Shown in pieces: positions 7,575 to 16,145 of a DNA stretch of 64,000 nt. The DNA is taken from NCBI GenBank assembly GCA_963733935.1, contig CAVTEQ010000019.1, positions 62,001-126,000 on the forward strand, in the 5' to 3' direction. The notes under the pieces were generated by a model, which saw nothing but the letters and a program-made list of their open reading frames with translations, searched no databases and was not told the DNA's origin. How positions within the stretch are numbered: the stretch's first letter is position 1; each line of letters begins with the position of its first letter. This DNA comes from JAHFUA01 sp963733935. GTDB taxonomy: Bacteria; Acidobacteriota; Terriglobia; Terriglobales; Acidobacteriaceae. The translations under genes and the position numbers were made by a program.

Positions 7575-9851
7575 ATGGGGATGGGATCCGGAATCAATAA
7601 ACCCGTAGTGCAGGCTCCTCCCGCTAAAGCCTCCGGCATGGCGGGAGCCCAGCGCGTGCTGGTGGCCACTACCGCCATGCTCGCCTTCATCTCCTTCTGG
7701 CGGGCGGCGGCGATCGTGCTCAATGACATGGGCTCGTCGGCCTTCTACGCCGGCGCCATCGCCGAACACTTCGTGGGCAAACCCGCTCCCTGGTTCATCC
7801 TCGCCATCATGTTGCTGTCTTATGCCGTGCGCTCGGTCTACATCGAGAGCTGCAGCATGTTCGTGCGCGGCGGCGTCTACCGGGTGGTGAAAGAGGCCAT
7901 GGGCGAGACTCTGGCCAAGTTCTCGGTTTCCGCGCTGATGTTCGACTACATCCTGACCGGACCGATCAGCGGTGTGTCCGCCGGCCTGTATTTGACCGGA
8001 TTGCTCAACGAGTTGTTGCACCACTTCCACGCCAATTTCGAACTGCCCATGAACGGGACGGCCGCCGTCTTTGCCGTCCTGGTGACCCTCTATTTCTGGT
8101 GGGAGAACATCAAGGGCATCCCTGAATCCAGCGAAAAAGCCTTGCGGATTATGTATGTGGCCACGGTGATGGTGGTCATCATGATCGGCTGGTGCGGTTA
8201 TACGTTGTGGCTGCGCCACCCTCAGCTTCCGCCCTTGCCGAGTCTCTCGAACCTCGTTTACTCGGAAGATGCGCTGGGATGGTTGCGCCATACCTCTTTG
8301 CCCTACACCGTCGGGCTGATCGGCGTCCTGGTGGGCCTCGGACATTCGGTTCTGGCCATGAGCGGCGAAGAGACCATGGCCCAGGTCTACCGCGAAATCG
8401 AGCACCCCAAGCTGCGCAACCTGGAGAAGGCCGGCTTCGTCATCTTTGTTTACAGCCTGATTTTCACCGCCGGGGTCGCCTTCTTCGCGGTGATGATCAT
8501 CCCCGATTCGGTCCGCCACAACTTCTTCGACAACCCCATCGGCGGGCTGGCCATGTACCTGGTGGGACCGCTGTCGCTGCGCCTGGCCTTCCGCGCCTTC
8601 GTAGTAGTCGTGGGCGTGCTCATGCTGGCCGGCGCGGTCAACACCGCCATCGTGGGCTCGAACGGCGTGCTGAACCGGGTCTCCGAGGATGGCATTCTCC
8701 CCGACTGGTTTCGCCGGCCGCATCTTCGCTTCGGGACCTCCTATCGCATCCTGAACATGGTGGTAGCGCTGCAACTGCTCACCATCGTTCTGAGCCGCGG
8801 CAACATCTTCCTGCTGGGCGAGGCGTATGCCTTTGGCGTGATGTGGAGCTTCGCCATGAAGGGCCTGGCCGTGCTGGTGCTTCGCTACAAGGCGCCGGGT
8901 AAGCGCGAGTTTCGCGTACCCCTCAACCTGCAGATTGGCAACCTGGAGATCCCTATCGGACTGGGTCTAATCACCCTCACCCTCTTCGCTTTGTGCTTGA
9001 TCAATCTGTTCACCAAGGAGATCGCCACCCTTTCAGGCGTCGCGTTCACGCTCATCTTTTTCGCCGTCTTTACGATTTCCGAGAGGGTGACCAAGAAGCG
9101 GCACGCGGCGCACGCCGAGCTTGATCAGTTCAATCTCGAACCGCGCGAGGATCTCGCTCCGGAAAGCGTGGGAGTCCGTCCGGGGAACATCCTGGTGATG
9201 GTCCGCAATTACAACACGCTTCATGGACTGGGGGCGGTCCTCGACCGGGTCGATACTCACAAGCAGGACGTGGTGGTGCTGCACCTGCGCTTCCTCGACC
9301 GCTCCGGCGAATATGAGCTGGTGCCCGAGCAGCTCTTCAGCGGGGAAGAGCAGGAACTCTTTACCCGCGCCCTCGGCTTGGCGGAAAAGAAGGGGAAGAG
9401 CATCCATCTGGCGGTGGCCGCCGCCACCGGAAAGTGGGACGCCATCTTGCGCGCCGCGCAAAGCATGCGCTCCTCCACGGTAGTTCTGGGCCCTTCGCCC
9501 ACGCGGCCGGTCACTGAGGAGGCGCGCATCGCGGGCCTGGCTTGGGAGCGCCTACCCGATCCGAAACCTCAGCTCACGCTGGAGGTTTACTTTCCCGGTG
9601 GCCAGGAGCATATTTTTTACCTCGGCCCGCATGCCCCGCGCCTGACGCCCAAGGAGATCGATCTGCTGCACAGCATCTGGCTCGAACTTAGCCAGGACGT
9701 GGCGCCCGAAGAACTGCATCATCACGATATCGTCCATTTCGCCCTGGAAGAGCTCAAGCAGGAACTCAGCAGCGAGGAGCGGGAGCAGGTCCTGCAGCGG
9801 CTGCGCCAGCACCTGGAGGCAATTCGGGACCGGCGGATGCCGTCCCCTTAA
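7575..9851 (+). CDS. APC-superfamily permease with C-terminal cytosolic USP-like domain
   Basis: A 758-residue protein. About twelve membrane segments span residues 25-510 with amino-acid-permease features (early FISFWRAAAIVLNDMGSSAFYAGA, FDYILTGPISGVSAGLYL, later VVVGVLMLAGAVNTAIVGSNGVLNRVSEDGILPDWF). About 240 cytosolic residues follow, with NILVMVRNYNTLHGL...VVVLHLRF, resembling the regulatory C-terminus of KimA-type APC potassium transporters. The downstream kinase starts 21 bases after its stop, so they are co-transcribed. Because this kinase completes KdpD, potassium uptake is a reasonable guess, but amino-acid transport is equally possible from sequence alone. Confidence 0.85.
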   Translation: MGMGSGINKPVVQAPPAKASGMAGAQRVLVATTAMLAFISFWRAAAIVLNDMGSSAFYAGAIAEHFVGKPAPWFILAIMLLSYAVRSVYIESCSMFVRGGVYRVVKEAMGETLAKFSVSALMFDYILTGPISGVSAGLYLTGLLNELLHHFHANFELPMNGTAAVFAVLVTLYFWWENIKGIPESSEKALRIMYVATVMVVIMIGWCGYTLWLRHPQLPPLPSLSNLVYSEDALGWLRHTSLPYTVGLIGVLVGLGHSVLAMSGEETMAQVYREIEHPKLRNLEKAGFVIFVYSLIFTAGVAFFAVMIIPDSVRHNFFDNPIGGLAMYLVGPLSLRLAFRAFVVVVGVLMLAGAVNTAIVGSNGVLNRVSEDGILPDWFRRPHLRFGTSYRILNMVVALQLLTIVLSRGNIFLLGEAYAFGVMWSFAMKGLAVLVLRYKAPGKREFRVPLNLQIGNLEIPIGLGLITLTLFALCLINLFTKEIATLSGVAFTLIFFAVFTISERVTKKRHAAHAELDQFNLEPREDLAPESVGVRPGNILVMVRNYNTLHGLGAVLDRVDTHKQDVVVLHLRFLDRSGEYELVPEQLFSGEEQELFTRALGLAEKKGKSIHLAVAAATGKWDAILRAAQSMRSSTVVLGPSPTRPVTEEARIAGLAWERLPDPKPQLTLEVYFPGGQEHIFYLGPHAPRLTPKEIDLLHSIWLELSQDVAPEELHHHDIVHFALEELKQELSSEEREQVLQRLRQHLEAIRDRRMPSP

Positions 9852-9872
9852 TCGCCGTTTGACCGTACAATC

Positions 9873-11321
9873 ATGCCCGTGAGCAAGTCTGCACAGGCGG
9901 TCTGGCGCTTTGCGGCCGTGGCCGCCATCGACGCGCTGATCGTGTGGATCTTCTACCGCGGCATCCACGTGAATCCCACCACCGTAGGATTCACCTTCCT
10001 GCTGGCCATTCTGGCGGTCGCGGCCTCCTGGGGACTGCACTACGCCGTCGTCATGGCGGTGGTAGCCACGCTGGCCTATAACTATTTCTTTCTGCCGCCG
10101 GTGCTGCGGTTCACCATCGCCGACCCGCAGAACTGGGTGGCGCTGGTGGCCTTTCTGATCACCGCGATCCTCGCCAGCCAGCTCGCCGAGCGCGCCCGCC
10201 GCGAGGCATGGCAATCGAACCAGCGCCGCCAGGAGGTGGAGCGCCTCTACGCCTTCAGCCAGCAGCTCCTGGTGACGGAAAATGTGTTCACGCTGCTGAA
10301 CAGCGTTCCCGCCTACATCGTGGATTCTTTCGGCGTAGCCGGGGCAGCGGTCTTCCTGGAGAACAAGCAGAAGACGTACTTTTCCGACATTTCGCTCCAG
10401 TCCTCCTTGCCGGTGGAGGAATTGAAGACTGCCTGCAGCCGCGGCGAGCCGCTAAGCGATCGCGGGCGCGGCCTTTGTCTGATGCCCTTGCGGATGGGCG
10501 TGCGCTCCATTGGATGCCTGGGCGTGACCGGCTGCCATCTTTCGCGCGAAACCCTGGAAGCCATCGGCAGTCTGATCGCCATCGCCATGGAGCGCGCCGG
10601 CACCATGGAGAAGCTTTCCAAAGCCGAAGCCGCGCGCGAGAGCGATCGCCTGCGTTCCCTGCTGCTCGATTCCGTCACCCATGAATTTCGCACCCCACTG
10701 ACCGCCATCAAGGCATCGGCGGAAACCCTGATGTCCGAGCTCAAGCTGGAGAAGCCGGAGCTCAAAGAACTGCTGGTGGTAATCAACGAAGAGAGCGACC
10801 GGCTCAACCGCCTGGTGGGAGAAGCTGCGGAAGTGGCGCAACTGGACTCCCACCAGGTCGAACTTCGTTTCGAGCCGCACCCCATGCGCGAAGCCGTGGA
10901 GCTGGCTCTGCAGCAATCCCGGCACGCGCTGGAACATCACCCGGTTGAGATCTCGATCCCCGATACTCTGCCTGTCCTGCGGATGGATCTTGACCGCATC
11001 ACCGAGGTCCTGACCCAACTCATCGACAACGCCGCCAAGTATTCCGCCCCGGAGACGCCCATCCACATCACCGCCGACGTGCGCGACGGACAACTGGTTA
11101 CCAGCGTTGCCGATCACGGTCCCGGCATCGATGATCTCGAACAGTCCATGATCTTCGAGAAGTTCTACCGCGGACGCGATCAGCGCCTCTCCATTCAGGG
11201 AACCGGCATGGGTCTGGCCATCGCCAAGGCCATCGTGGAGCTGCACGGCGGGACCATCGGCGTCACCAGCCAAGTAGGCCGCGGTTCCGTGTTCCACTTC
11301 TCTCTCCCGTTGGCCGCGTGA
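9873..11321 (+). CDS. kdpD: Sensor histidine kinase equivalent to the C-terminal half of KdpD
   Basis: A 482-residue protein. Four transmembrane helices lie at about 10-105 (DUF4118, KdpD membrane part, including YNYFFLPP), a GAF-like region at 125-240, HisKA with H270 in SVTHEFRTPLTAIKAS, and HATPase_c with LIDNAAKYS, VADHGPGI, FEKFYRG and GTGMGLAIAKAIVELHGG. The architecture and motifs match KdpD downstream of its sensor domain; that sensor domain is missing here and is encoded separately at 5451-6572. Its partner regulator is probably KdpE (4735-5448). It forms an operon with the upstream permease. Confidence 0.88.
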   Translation: MPVSKSAQAVWRFAAVAAIDALIVWIFYRGIHVNPTTVGFTFLLAILAVAASWGLHYAVVMAVVATLAYNYFFLPPVLRFTIADPQNWVALVAFLITAILASQLAERARREAWQSNQRRQEVERLYAFSQQLLVTENVFTLLNSVPAYIVDSFGVAGAAVFLENKQKTYFSDISLQSSLPVEELKTACSRGEPLSDRGRGLCLMPLRMGVRSIGCLGVTGCHLSRETLEAIGSLIAIAMERAGTMEKLSKAEAARESDRLRSLLLDSVTHEFRTPLTAIKASAETLMSELKLEKPELKELLVVINEESDRLNRLVGEAAEVAQLDSHQVELRFEPHPMREAVELALQQSRHALEHHPVEISIPDTLPVLRMDLDRITEVLTQLIDNAAKYSAPETPIHITADVRDGQLVTSVADHGPGIDDLEQSMIFEKFYRGRDQRLSIQGTGMGLAIAKAIVELHGGTIGVTSQVGRGSVFHFSLPLAA

Positions 11322-11457
11322 GGGTGACTGGTGAGCGGACGCTGCCCGTCGTGCAGATCAGGCGGGTGCTCAACTAAGACAACCCGGATTCCCCGAGTGG
11401 CAGAACCCATTCGGTTACAATATCCACATCCAAAATAGTTAAGATCGGTTCGCGGAA

Positions 11458-11856
11458 GTGGAGAATCTTCTCAATCTTTGCTGGGTGCTGCTGGCGCTCG
11501 CCGCCTTGTCAGCGTGGCGGTTCCAGGGTGCGCGCAGCCGGCGCGGTGGCCTCGGGCTGGTGGCCATGCTGTGCGTGCTGGCGCTGATGTTCCCAGTGAT
11601 TTCCGCGACGGATGATCTCCATCCCGCAACGCAGGCCGTCGAAGATGCCTCCAAGCGTTCCCAAAAGCATTGGAGTGCGATCAATTGGCTTGCCACTCAC
11701 ATCAAGCACGGCGCCACCCCCGCACTGATTGTTTCTACACGGCTGGTCTTTCAGCCCACGATCGAGCGGTTATGGGAGCCGGCATCCGCCCCGAACTCGC
11801 ATCCCGGCTTTAGGCTTCTGCTCTTCGGGCGTCCTCCTCCGGTTCGAACCTCCTAG
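11458..11856 (+). CDS. Small membrane protein of unknown function
   Basis: A 132-residue protein from a GTG start; two N-terminal hydrophobic segments (ENLLNLCWVLLALAALSAW and GLGLVAMLCVLALMFPVISATDD) are followed by a polar tail of low complexity. The FPVISATDDLH segment resembles a recurring family in Acidobacteriota, but no function is known to me. The far C-terminus (after about residue 100) is not obviously conserved and may not be under selection. Confidence 0.6.
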   Translation: MENLLNLCWVLLALAALSAWRFQGARSRRGGLGLVAMLCVLALMFPVISATDDLHPATQAVEDASKRSQKHWSAINWLATHIKHGATPALIVSTRLVFQPTIERLWEPASAPNSHPGFRLLLFGRPPPVRTS

Positions 11857-11961
11857 CGAAGTTTCCGCCAAAGCAGCAGGCGCTCAGCCAGATGGGATGA
11901 GCGCTGCGAATTTGTTCCGTGGCTGATCACCGTGGAAGCGCGATTCCATGCAACAACATCC

Positions 11962-12558
11962 ATGTCGAACGCGATAACCATCGTTGCCGATCACCGAGAG
12001 ATCGTTACCCTGCGAGACATCTTGCCGGAGGCCGCGGGGCTGCGCGTTCTCTTCGTCGCCAGGACGCCCACGCCCGCCAGCGTCGAGGCCGGGCACTACT
12101 TTCAAGGCAGGCAGGGAAAGATGTTCTGGAACCGGCTGAGAAACGCCGGGCTGCTGACGGCGACGACCGCCTTCGAGGACGATTCGCTCCTCTCCCACGG
12201 ATACGGGCTTATCGACCTGGCTAAGATCCCGCGAGAGCACGGACAAGAGCCGTCGCGGGAAGAATACGCCGCCGGAGCGGAGCGAATTCTGGAACTCATC
12301 GGCCGCCATCGGCCAAAGATCGTGGTGTTCGTTTATAAGAAGGTGCTGGACAAGATAACGGCGGTCAGATTCGGCATCCAAAAAAAGTCGCGATACGGAT
12401 TTAATCCCTGGCTGGAGACATTTTTCGGAGCGCGAGTGTTTGTATTCCCGCTACCCGGAACGCCCTGCAACACCGTGGACGCCGCATCCGCAATGCAGGA
12501 CCTGGTGATCGCCTGCCAGCAAGGTTCTGCAGCAGCAGAACTGAATCTGGTTTCTTGA
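11962..12558 (+). CDS. Mug-like mismatch-specific uracil/thymine-DNA glycosylase
   Basis: The 198-residue protein has VLFVARTPTPASVEAGHYFQGRQGKMFWNRLRNAGLL, corresponding to the Mug GxNPG...GHxFa..gNrFW motif of the uracil-DNA glycosylase superfamily, and a later FVFPLPGTPCNT in the place of the second active-site loop (LPNPSG in Mug). It would remove U or T from G mismatches. The usual catalytic Asn of motif 1 is replaced (ARTPTP), so it may be a divergent subclass. The ATG at 11962 was chosen; a GTG at 11932 would add ten residues. Confidence 0.7.
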   Translation: MSNAITIVADHREIVTLRDILPEAAGLRVLFVARTPTPASVEAGHYFQGRQGKMFWNRLRNAGLLTATTAFEDDSLLSHGYGLIDLAKIPREHGQEPSREEYAAGAERILELIGRHRPKIVVFVYKKVLDKITAVRFGIQKKSRYGFNPWLETFFGARVFVFPLPGTPCNTVDAASAMQDLVIACQQGSAAAELNLVS

Positions 12559-12709
12559 TCCGTGCCCATCCGTGAAAATCCGTGGCAGGGTTGTTCTCCG
12601 AATTTCCGATGCATTGCATGAAAAAAATAGTGGATTCCTTGGCTCCCAACAGGCGTCTAATGCTTCGACTACGCAGCAATCCATGTTGAACCCTTGCCAG
12701 AACACGCGA

Positions 12710-12778
12710 ATGACCTGTTGTTGCGCTTGTTGTTGTCGTGTGTCTTCGGGCGGGGAGAGAGCTGATTTAGAGATCTAG
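12710..12778 (+). CDS. Cysteine-rich leader peptide of the sulfite reductase operon
   Basis: A 22-codon ORF starting MTCCCACCC: six of the seven codons from 12716 to 12736 are Cys (TGT/TGC), interrupted by one Ala. It stops at TAG 12776-12778, 23 bases before the 5' arm of a strong terminator that precedes the sulfite reductase gene. No good ribosome site precedes the ATG; an in-frame ATG at 12683 would add nine residues. The layout is that of a transcription attenuator: stalling on Cys codons when charged tRNA-Cys is scarce would prevent terminator formation. Function inferred from position and codon content. Confidence 0.7.
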   Translation: MTCCCACCCRVSSGGERADLEI

Positions 12779-12801
12779 CAATCAAAATCGATTTCTAAGA
12801 G

Positions 12802-12848
12802 GGCCTGCCGCCGGAAGCATAAACGGGCGGCAGGCCTTTTTGTTTTTT
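12802..12848 (+). terminator. Intrinsic terminator in the sulfite reductase leader (attenuator)
   Basis: An 11-bp perfect GC-rich stem (12802-12812 with 12826-12836) with a 13-base loop is followed by TTTTTGTTTTTT. It sits between the Cys-rich leader ORF and the reductase start (12862), so it can only act by stopping transcription into the operon. GGCGG at 12749-12753 inside the leader ORF could pair with CCGCC at 12808-12812 as part of an antiterminator; that pairing is short and inferred. Confidence 0.85.
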
Positions 12849-12861
12849 GCGAGGGATCGCG

Positions 12862-14565
12862 ATGCCAGAGGCAGCGAAGGAAACCAAGGCGCAACGGGTG
12901 GAACGCCTGAAGCGGGAGAAGAACCCGCTGGAGAGCCTGCACGAGATTCGCAGGTTCGCGCAGCAGGGGTTCGCTTCGATTCCGCCAGAATGGATTGGCA
13001 CGTACTTCCGCTGGTGGGGCGTCTATACGCAGGGCGACGGCGCTGGGGCCGTCGGCGGCAGCAATGGTGAAGGCAAGGCGATGCCGTACTTCATGGTGCG
13101 CATTCGCATCCCCAACGGGATCCTCTCCTCGCAGCAGCTTCGCACCGTTTCCGAGCTGACCCGGGATTACGCCCGCGGCGTAGCCGACATCACGGTGCGG
13201 CAGAATATCCAGCTCCATTGGGTCCAGATCGAGGCGCTGCCGGAGCTGTTGGAGCGGCTGTGGCGATCGGGCCTGACCACGAACGAAGCTTGCGGCGACG
13301 TGACCCGCAACATCACCGGCTGCCCCCTCGCCGGGGTGGACGCGGACGAAATCTGCGATGCTTCACCGCTCGTGCGCGAGGCCACACAACTCCTGGTGCC
13401 CGACCCGGAGTTTTATAACCTGCCGCGAAAGTTCAAGATCTCGATCACCGGATGCCGCGCCTGGTGCTCCTATCCCGAGATTAACGACATTGGTCTTACC
13501 GCTGTCCAGCGCTCCGAGAACGGCAAGTCCGAGATCGGTTTCTCGCTTCGCGTCGGCGGCGGGTTGTCCACCGATCCGCACCTGGGCGTGCGGCTGAATG
13601 CATTCGTTGCCTGGCGCCAGGCGCTCCCCGTGATTAAGGGCATTGCCGAAATCTTTCGCGATGCCGGCGTGTTGCGGGAACACCGCGAGCGCGCTCGCCT
13701 CAAGTTCCTCTTCCTCCGCCATGGCTGGACTCCGGAAAAATTTCAGCAGGAGCTGGAACAGCGCATCGGATTCACCCTCGATCCCGCCGTTCCCGAAGAA
13801 GCGCCGAGCGATGTTTATCGCGACCACGCCGGCATTCATCGCCAGAAACAGCCTGGGTACAGCTATGTTGGCGCCGCGGTCCTGCGCGGACGCTTGACCG
13901 CCGACCAGATGCGCGCCGCCGCCGACCTCGCCGAGCAGTTCGGCAGCGGAGAGCTGCGCACCACCAACATGCAGAACCTGCTGATCCTAAACGTCCCCAA
14001 TGGCAGGACGGACGAACTGGGAGAAGCGCTCGCCGCAGTCGGACTGCCCGTTCATGGATCTCCGTTTTGGCGAGGTGCCGTCGCCTGCACCGGCACCGAA
14101 TTCTGCAAGCTGGCGATTACCGAGACCAAGGGATTCTCGCGCTGGCTGGTGGAGGAAATGGAAGAACGGCTGCCGGAGTTCGATCAGCAGTTGAAGCTGC
14201 ATGTAACCGGATGTCCCAACAGTTGCGGACAGCACTGGATCGCCGACCTCGGGCTCGAAGGCAAAAAGATCAAAGTCGGCGACCGTCTGCAGGATGCCTA
14301 CTTCTTCTGCGTGGGCGGCGCCGTCGGCCAGCATCAAGCCATCGCCCGCGCGACGGGGTACCGCTGCCTGGCCGTCGAGGTTCCTGACGCCATCGAGCGG
14401 CTGCTGCGCGCATACCTCGAGCTGCGTCTGCCGGGCGAGAACCTGCGCAGGTTTTTCGGCCGCTTCAGCGATGCCGAGATTCGAGTCTTCCTGGCCGGCA
14501 TTCCGATCGAGGCGGTAGCGCGCGATCTGCCGTCCGCCAGGGCGCCGCACGGAGTCGAGGGCTGA
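12862..14565 (+). CDS. Ferredoxin-type sulfite/nitrite reductase (siroheme, 4Fe-4S)
   Basis: A 567-residue hemoprotein with the duplicated NIR_SIR half-domains. The siroheme/4Fe-4S ligands are visible as C409-x5-C415 (ACTGTEFCKL) and C451-x3-C455 (TGCPNSCGQ). It reduces sulfite to sulfide or nitrite to ammonia by six electrons. Substrate cannot be read from the cluster motif, but the Cys-rich leader and the siroheme-synthesis and YeiH-type genes that follow favour sulfite. The ATG at 12862 is preceded by GAGGGA; a TTG at 12847 lies inside the terminator tail and is rejected. The next gene begins 3 bases downstream. Confidence 0.9.
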   Translation: MPEAAKETKAQRVERLKREKNPLESLHEIRRFAQQGFASIPPEWIGTYFRWWGVYTQGDGAGAVGGSNGEGKAMPYFMVRIRIPNGILSSQQLRTVSELTRDYARGVADITVRQNIQLHWVQIEALPELLERLWRSGLTTNEACGDVTRNITGCPLAGVDADEICDASPLVREATQLLVPDPEFYNLPRKFKISITGCRAWCSYPEINDIGLTAVQRSENGKSEIGFSLRVGGGLSTDPHLGVRLNAFVAWRQALPVIKGIAEIFRDAGVLREHRERARLKFLFLRHGWTPEKFQQELEQRIGFTLDPAVPEEAPSDVYRDHAGIHRQKQPGYSYVGAAVLRGRLTADQMRAAADLAEQFGSGELRTTNMQNLLILNVPNGRTDELGEALAAVGLPVHGSPFWRGAVACTGTEFCKLAITETKGFSRWLVEEMEERLPEFDQQLKLHVTGCPNSCGQHWIADLGLEGKKIKVGDRLQDAYFFCVGGAVGQHQAIARATGYRCLAVEVPDAIERLLRAYLELRLPGENLRRFFGRFSDAEIRVFLAGIPIEAVARDLPSARAPHGVEG

Positions 14566-14568
14566 AGC

Positions 14569-15184
14569 ATGAGCGCGCTTTTTCCCATGTTCGTCAAACT
14601 CTCCGGCCGCCGGTGCCTGGTGGTGGGTGGCGGCGCCATCGCCGAAGGAAAAGTGGAGAGCCTGCTCGCGTCCGGCGCCAGCGTAGTGGTCGTCGCGCCC
14701 GAAGTCACCGGCAAGATCGCCGATTGGAGCGGGGAGCGCCGTCTCGTCTGGCATGCGCGCCGGTTTCAGCCTGCGGACTTGGAGAATGCATTTCTCGTGG
14801 TAGCCGCAACCGGCGTGGACGCGGTGAATGAATCAGTTTTTCGCGAGGCGGAGGCGCGCGGCATCCTGTGCAACGCCGTCGATGAGCCCGAGCGATGCCA
14901 CTTCTACTATCCGGCAATCGTGCGCCGCGGCCCGTTGCAAATCGCAATCTCGACCAGCGGTCTCAGTCCTGCGCTGGCGCACCGGTTGCGCGATCGAGCT
15001 CGAACAGCAGTTCGGGCCCGAATACGAAGCCTGGCTCCAGGAGTTGGGCACGATGCGGAAACGTGTCTTCGCCGAGAGAGCCGATCCTCGGCGCAGAGCT
15101 CGCATCCTGCAGCGCTTGGCGAGCGGCCGCTCGTTCACCCGCTTCCTGCGCAGGAAGAAAATCCGCAGCGGAGGTCGCGCCTGA
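14569..15184 (+). CDS. Precorrin-2 dehydrogenase / siroheme synthase N-domain, frameshifted
   Basis: MSALFPMFVKLSGRRCLVVGGGAIAEGK begins a CysG-N/Met8p fold with the NAD-binding GGG-A-A motif at about 20-25, and ISTSGLSPALAHRLR is the family's conserved segment. At about 14993-14997 the reading frame is lost. The expected continuation IELEQQFGPEYEAWLQELG is in the +1 frame and runs to TGA 15182-15184, which overlaps the ATG of the next gene (TGATG). Removing one base restores a normal protein of about 204 residues. It makes sirohydrochlorin (and possibly siroheme) for the upstream reductase. Either a sequencing or assembly indel or a real mutation. Confidence 0.8.
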
Positions 15185-15960
15185 TGGGCAAGATCTACCT
15201 CGTCGGCGCTGGTCCCGGTGATCCGGAGCTGCTCACGGTGAGGGCTGCGCGGATTCTTGCCGCCGCCGATCTTGTGCTGCACGACGCCCTGGTCACCCGA
15301 GAAATTCTGGACCTGGTGTCGCCGCAAGCGCGCGTCATCGACGTGGGCAAGCGCTGCGGACAAAAACTCCTCACCCAGGAAGAAATCAATTCTTATCTGG
15401 TGCACGCTTCGGCTCACGCCGGCATTGTGGTTCGCCTGAAGTGCGGCGACCCGCTGATTTTCGGACGCGCGGGCGAGGAGATCGAAGCCCTGAAAAATGC
15501 GGGCATCGATTTTGAAATTATCCCCGGCGTTACTTCGGCGCTGGCAGCGGCAGCGGCGGCGCGCGTCTCGCTCACCGACCGGCGGCTTGCGTCGCAAGTC
15601 CTGTTCACCACCGCCCATCGCAAGGGCGGCAGCATGAACCTGGATTGGGCGAGCGCCATCCGAGCGGACGTCACCGTCGTGGTCTACATGCCGGGCAGCG
15701 CGTACGCCGAACTTGCGAGCGCGCTGGTTGATCGCGGGCTCGATGCGCACACTCCGTGCGTCATCGTCTCGGCGGCGGCGCAACCATCCCAGCAGATGCA
15801 GTGGACCGATCTTGCCGGCTTGCGGAATTTGCGCGGCCTGCCGGCGCCGGCTCTGCTCATCGTGGGGCGAGTGGCGCGAACTCAGGTGGAAACCATCACC
15901 ACAGACTTTTGGAAACAGCTTCCCGACCACACTGGGGCGGGCGAACAACCAATCGCATGA
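15184..15960 (+). CDS. cobA: Uroporphyrinogen-III C-methyltransferase (SUMT)
   Basis: A 258-residue protein starting MGKIYLVGAGPGDPELLTVRA, the P-loop-like SAM-binding start of SUMT. It also has VVRLKCGDPLIFGRAGEE (the second hallmark) and IIPGVTSALAAAAAARVSLTDR. It converts uroporphyrinogen III to precorrin-2, the first step to siroheme. The ATG overlaps the stop of the dehydrogenase gene. Because of the frameshift upstream, an uninterrupted frame from 14569 to 15960 mimics a CysG fusion, but the TGATG overlap shows two genes. Confidence 0.9.
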   Translation: MGKIYLVGAGPGDPELLTVRAARILAAADLVLHDALVTREILDLVSPQARVIDVGKRCGQKLLTQEEINSYLVHASAHAGIVVRLKCGDPLIFGRAGEEIEALKNAGIDFEIIPGVTSALAAAAAARVSLTDRRLASQVLFTTAHRKGGSMNLDWASAIRADVTVVVYMPGSAYAELASALVDRGLDAHTPCVIVSAAAQPSQQMQWTDLAGLRNLRGLPAPALLIVGRVARTQVETITTDFWKQLPDHTGAGEQPIA

Positions 15961-15980
15961 TGCGAAAAGGAGAACCATCC

Positions 15981-16109
15981 ATGAACAACGAAGAGAAGCG
16001 TTCTGGCTGGCGGCGCTTCAGGCTGTCGCTGGACACTTGGGCAGTCGCGAGCGCGCTTGCCTTGGCATTGCTGGTGCGGGCCGGCGTGCTCAAGCACATC
16101 CCCTGGTGA
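15981..16109 (+). CDS. 42-residue single-span membrane protein
   Basis: A small protein starting MNNEEKRSGWRRFRLSLDTW with one hydrophobic segment (VASALALALLVRAGVL). It has a good AAAAGGAGA ribosome site and lies between cobA and the YeiH-type transporter in the same direction, 36 bases before the latter, so it may be an accessory subunit of that transporter. No family recognised. Confidence 0.6.
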   Translation: MNNEEKRSGWRRFRLSLDTWAVASALALALLVRAGVLKHIPW

Positions 16110-16145
16110 CCCGAGCAGTACGAGATCGAGAATCGAGGAGACGAC

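Noticed and set aside
7569..8774. Long minus-strand open frame (about 400 codons)
   Set aside because: It is the antisense of the APC permease; the His/Asp/Gly-rich composition is typical of reversed GC-rich coding DNA.
14569..15960. Single bifunctional CysG-type siroheme synthase
   Set aside because: The linker between the domains is out of frame; the true dehydrogenase C-terminus lies in the +1 frame and ends in a TGATG overlap with cobA.
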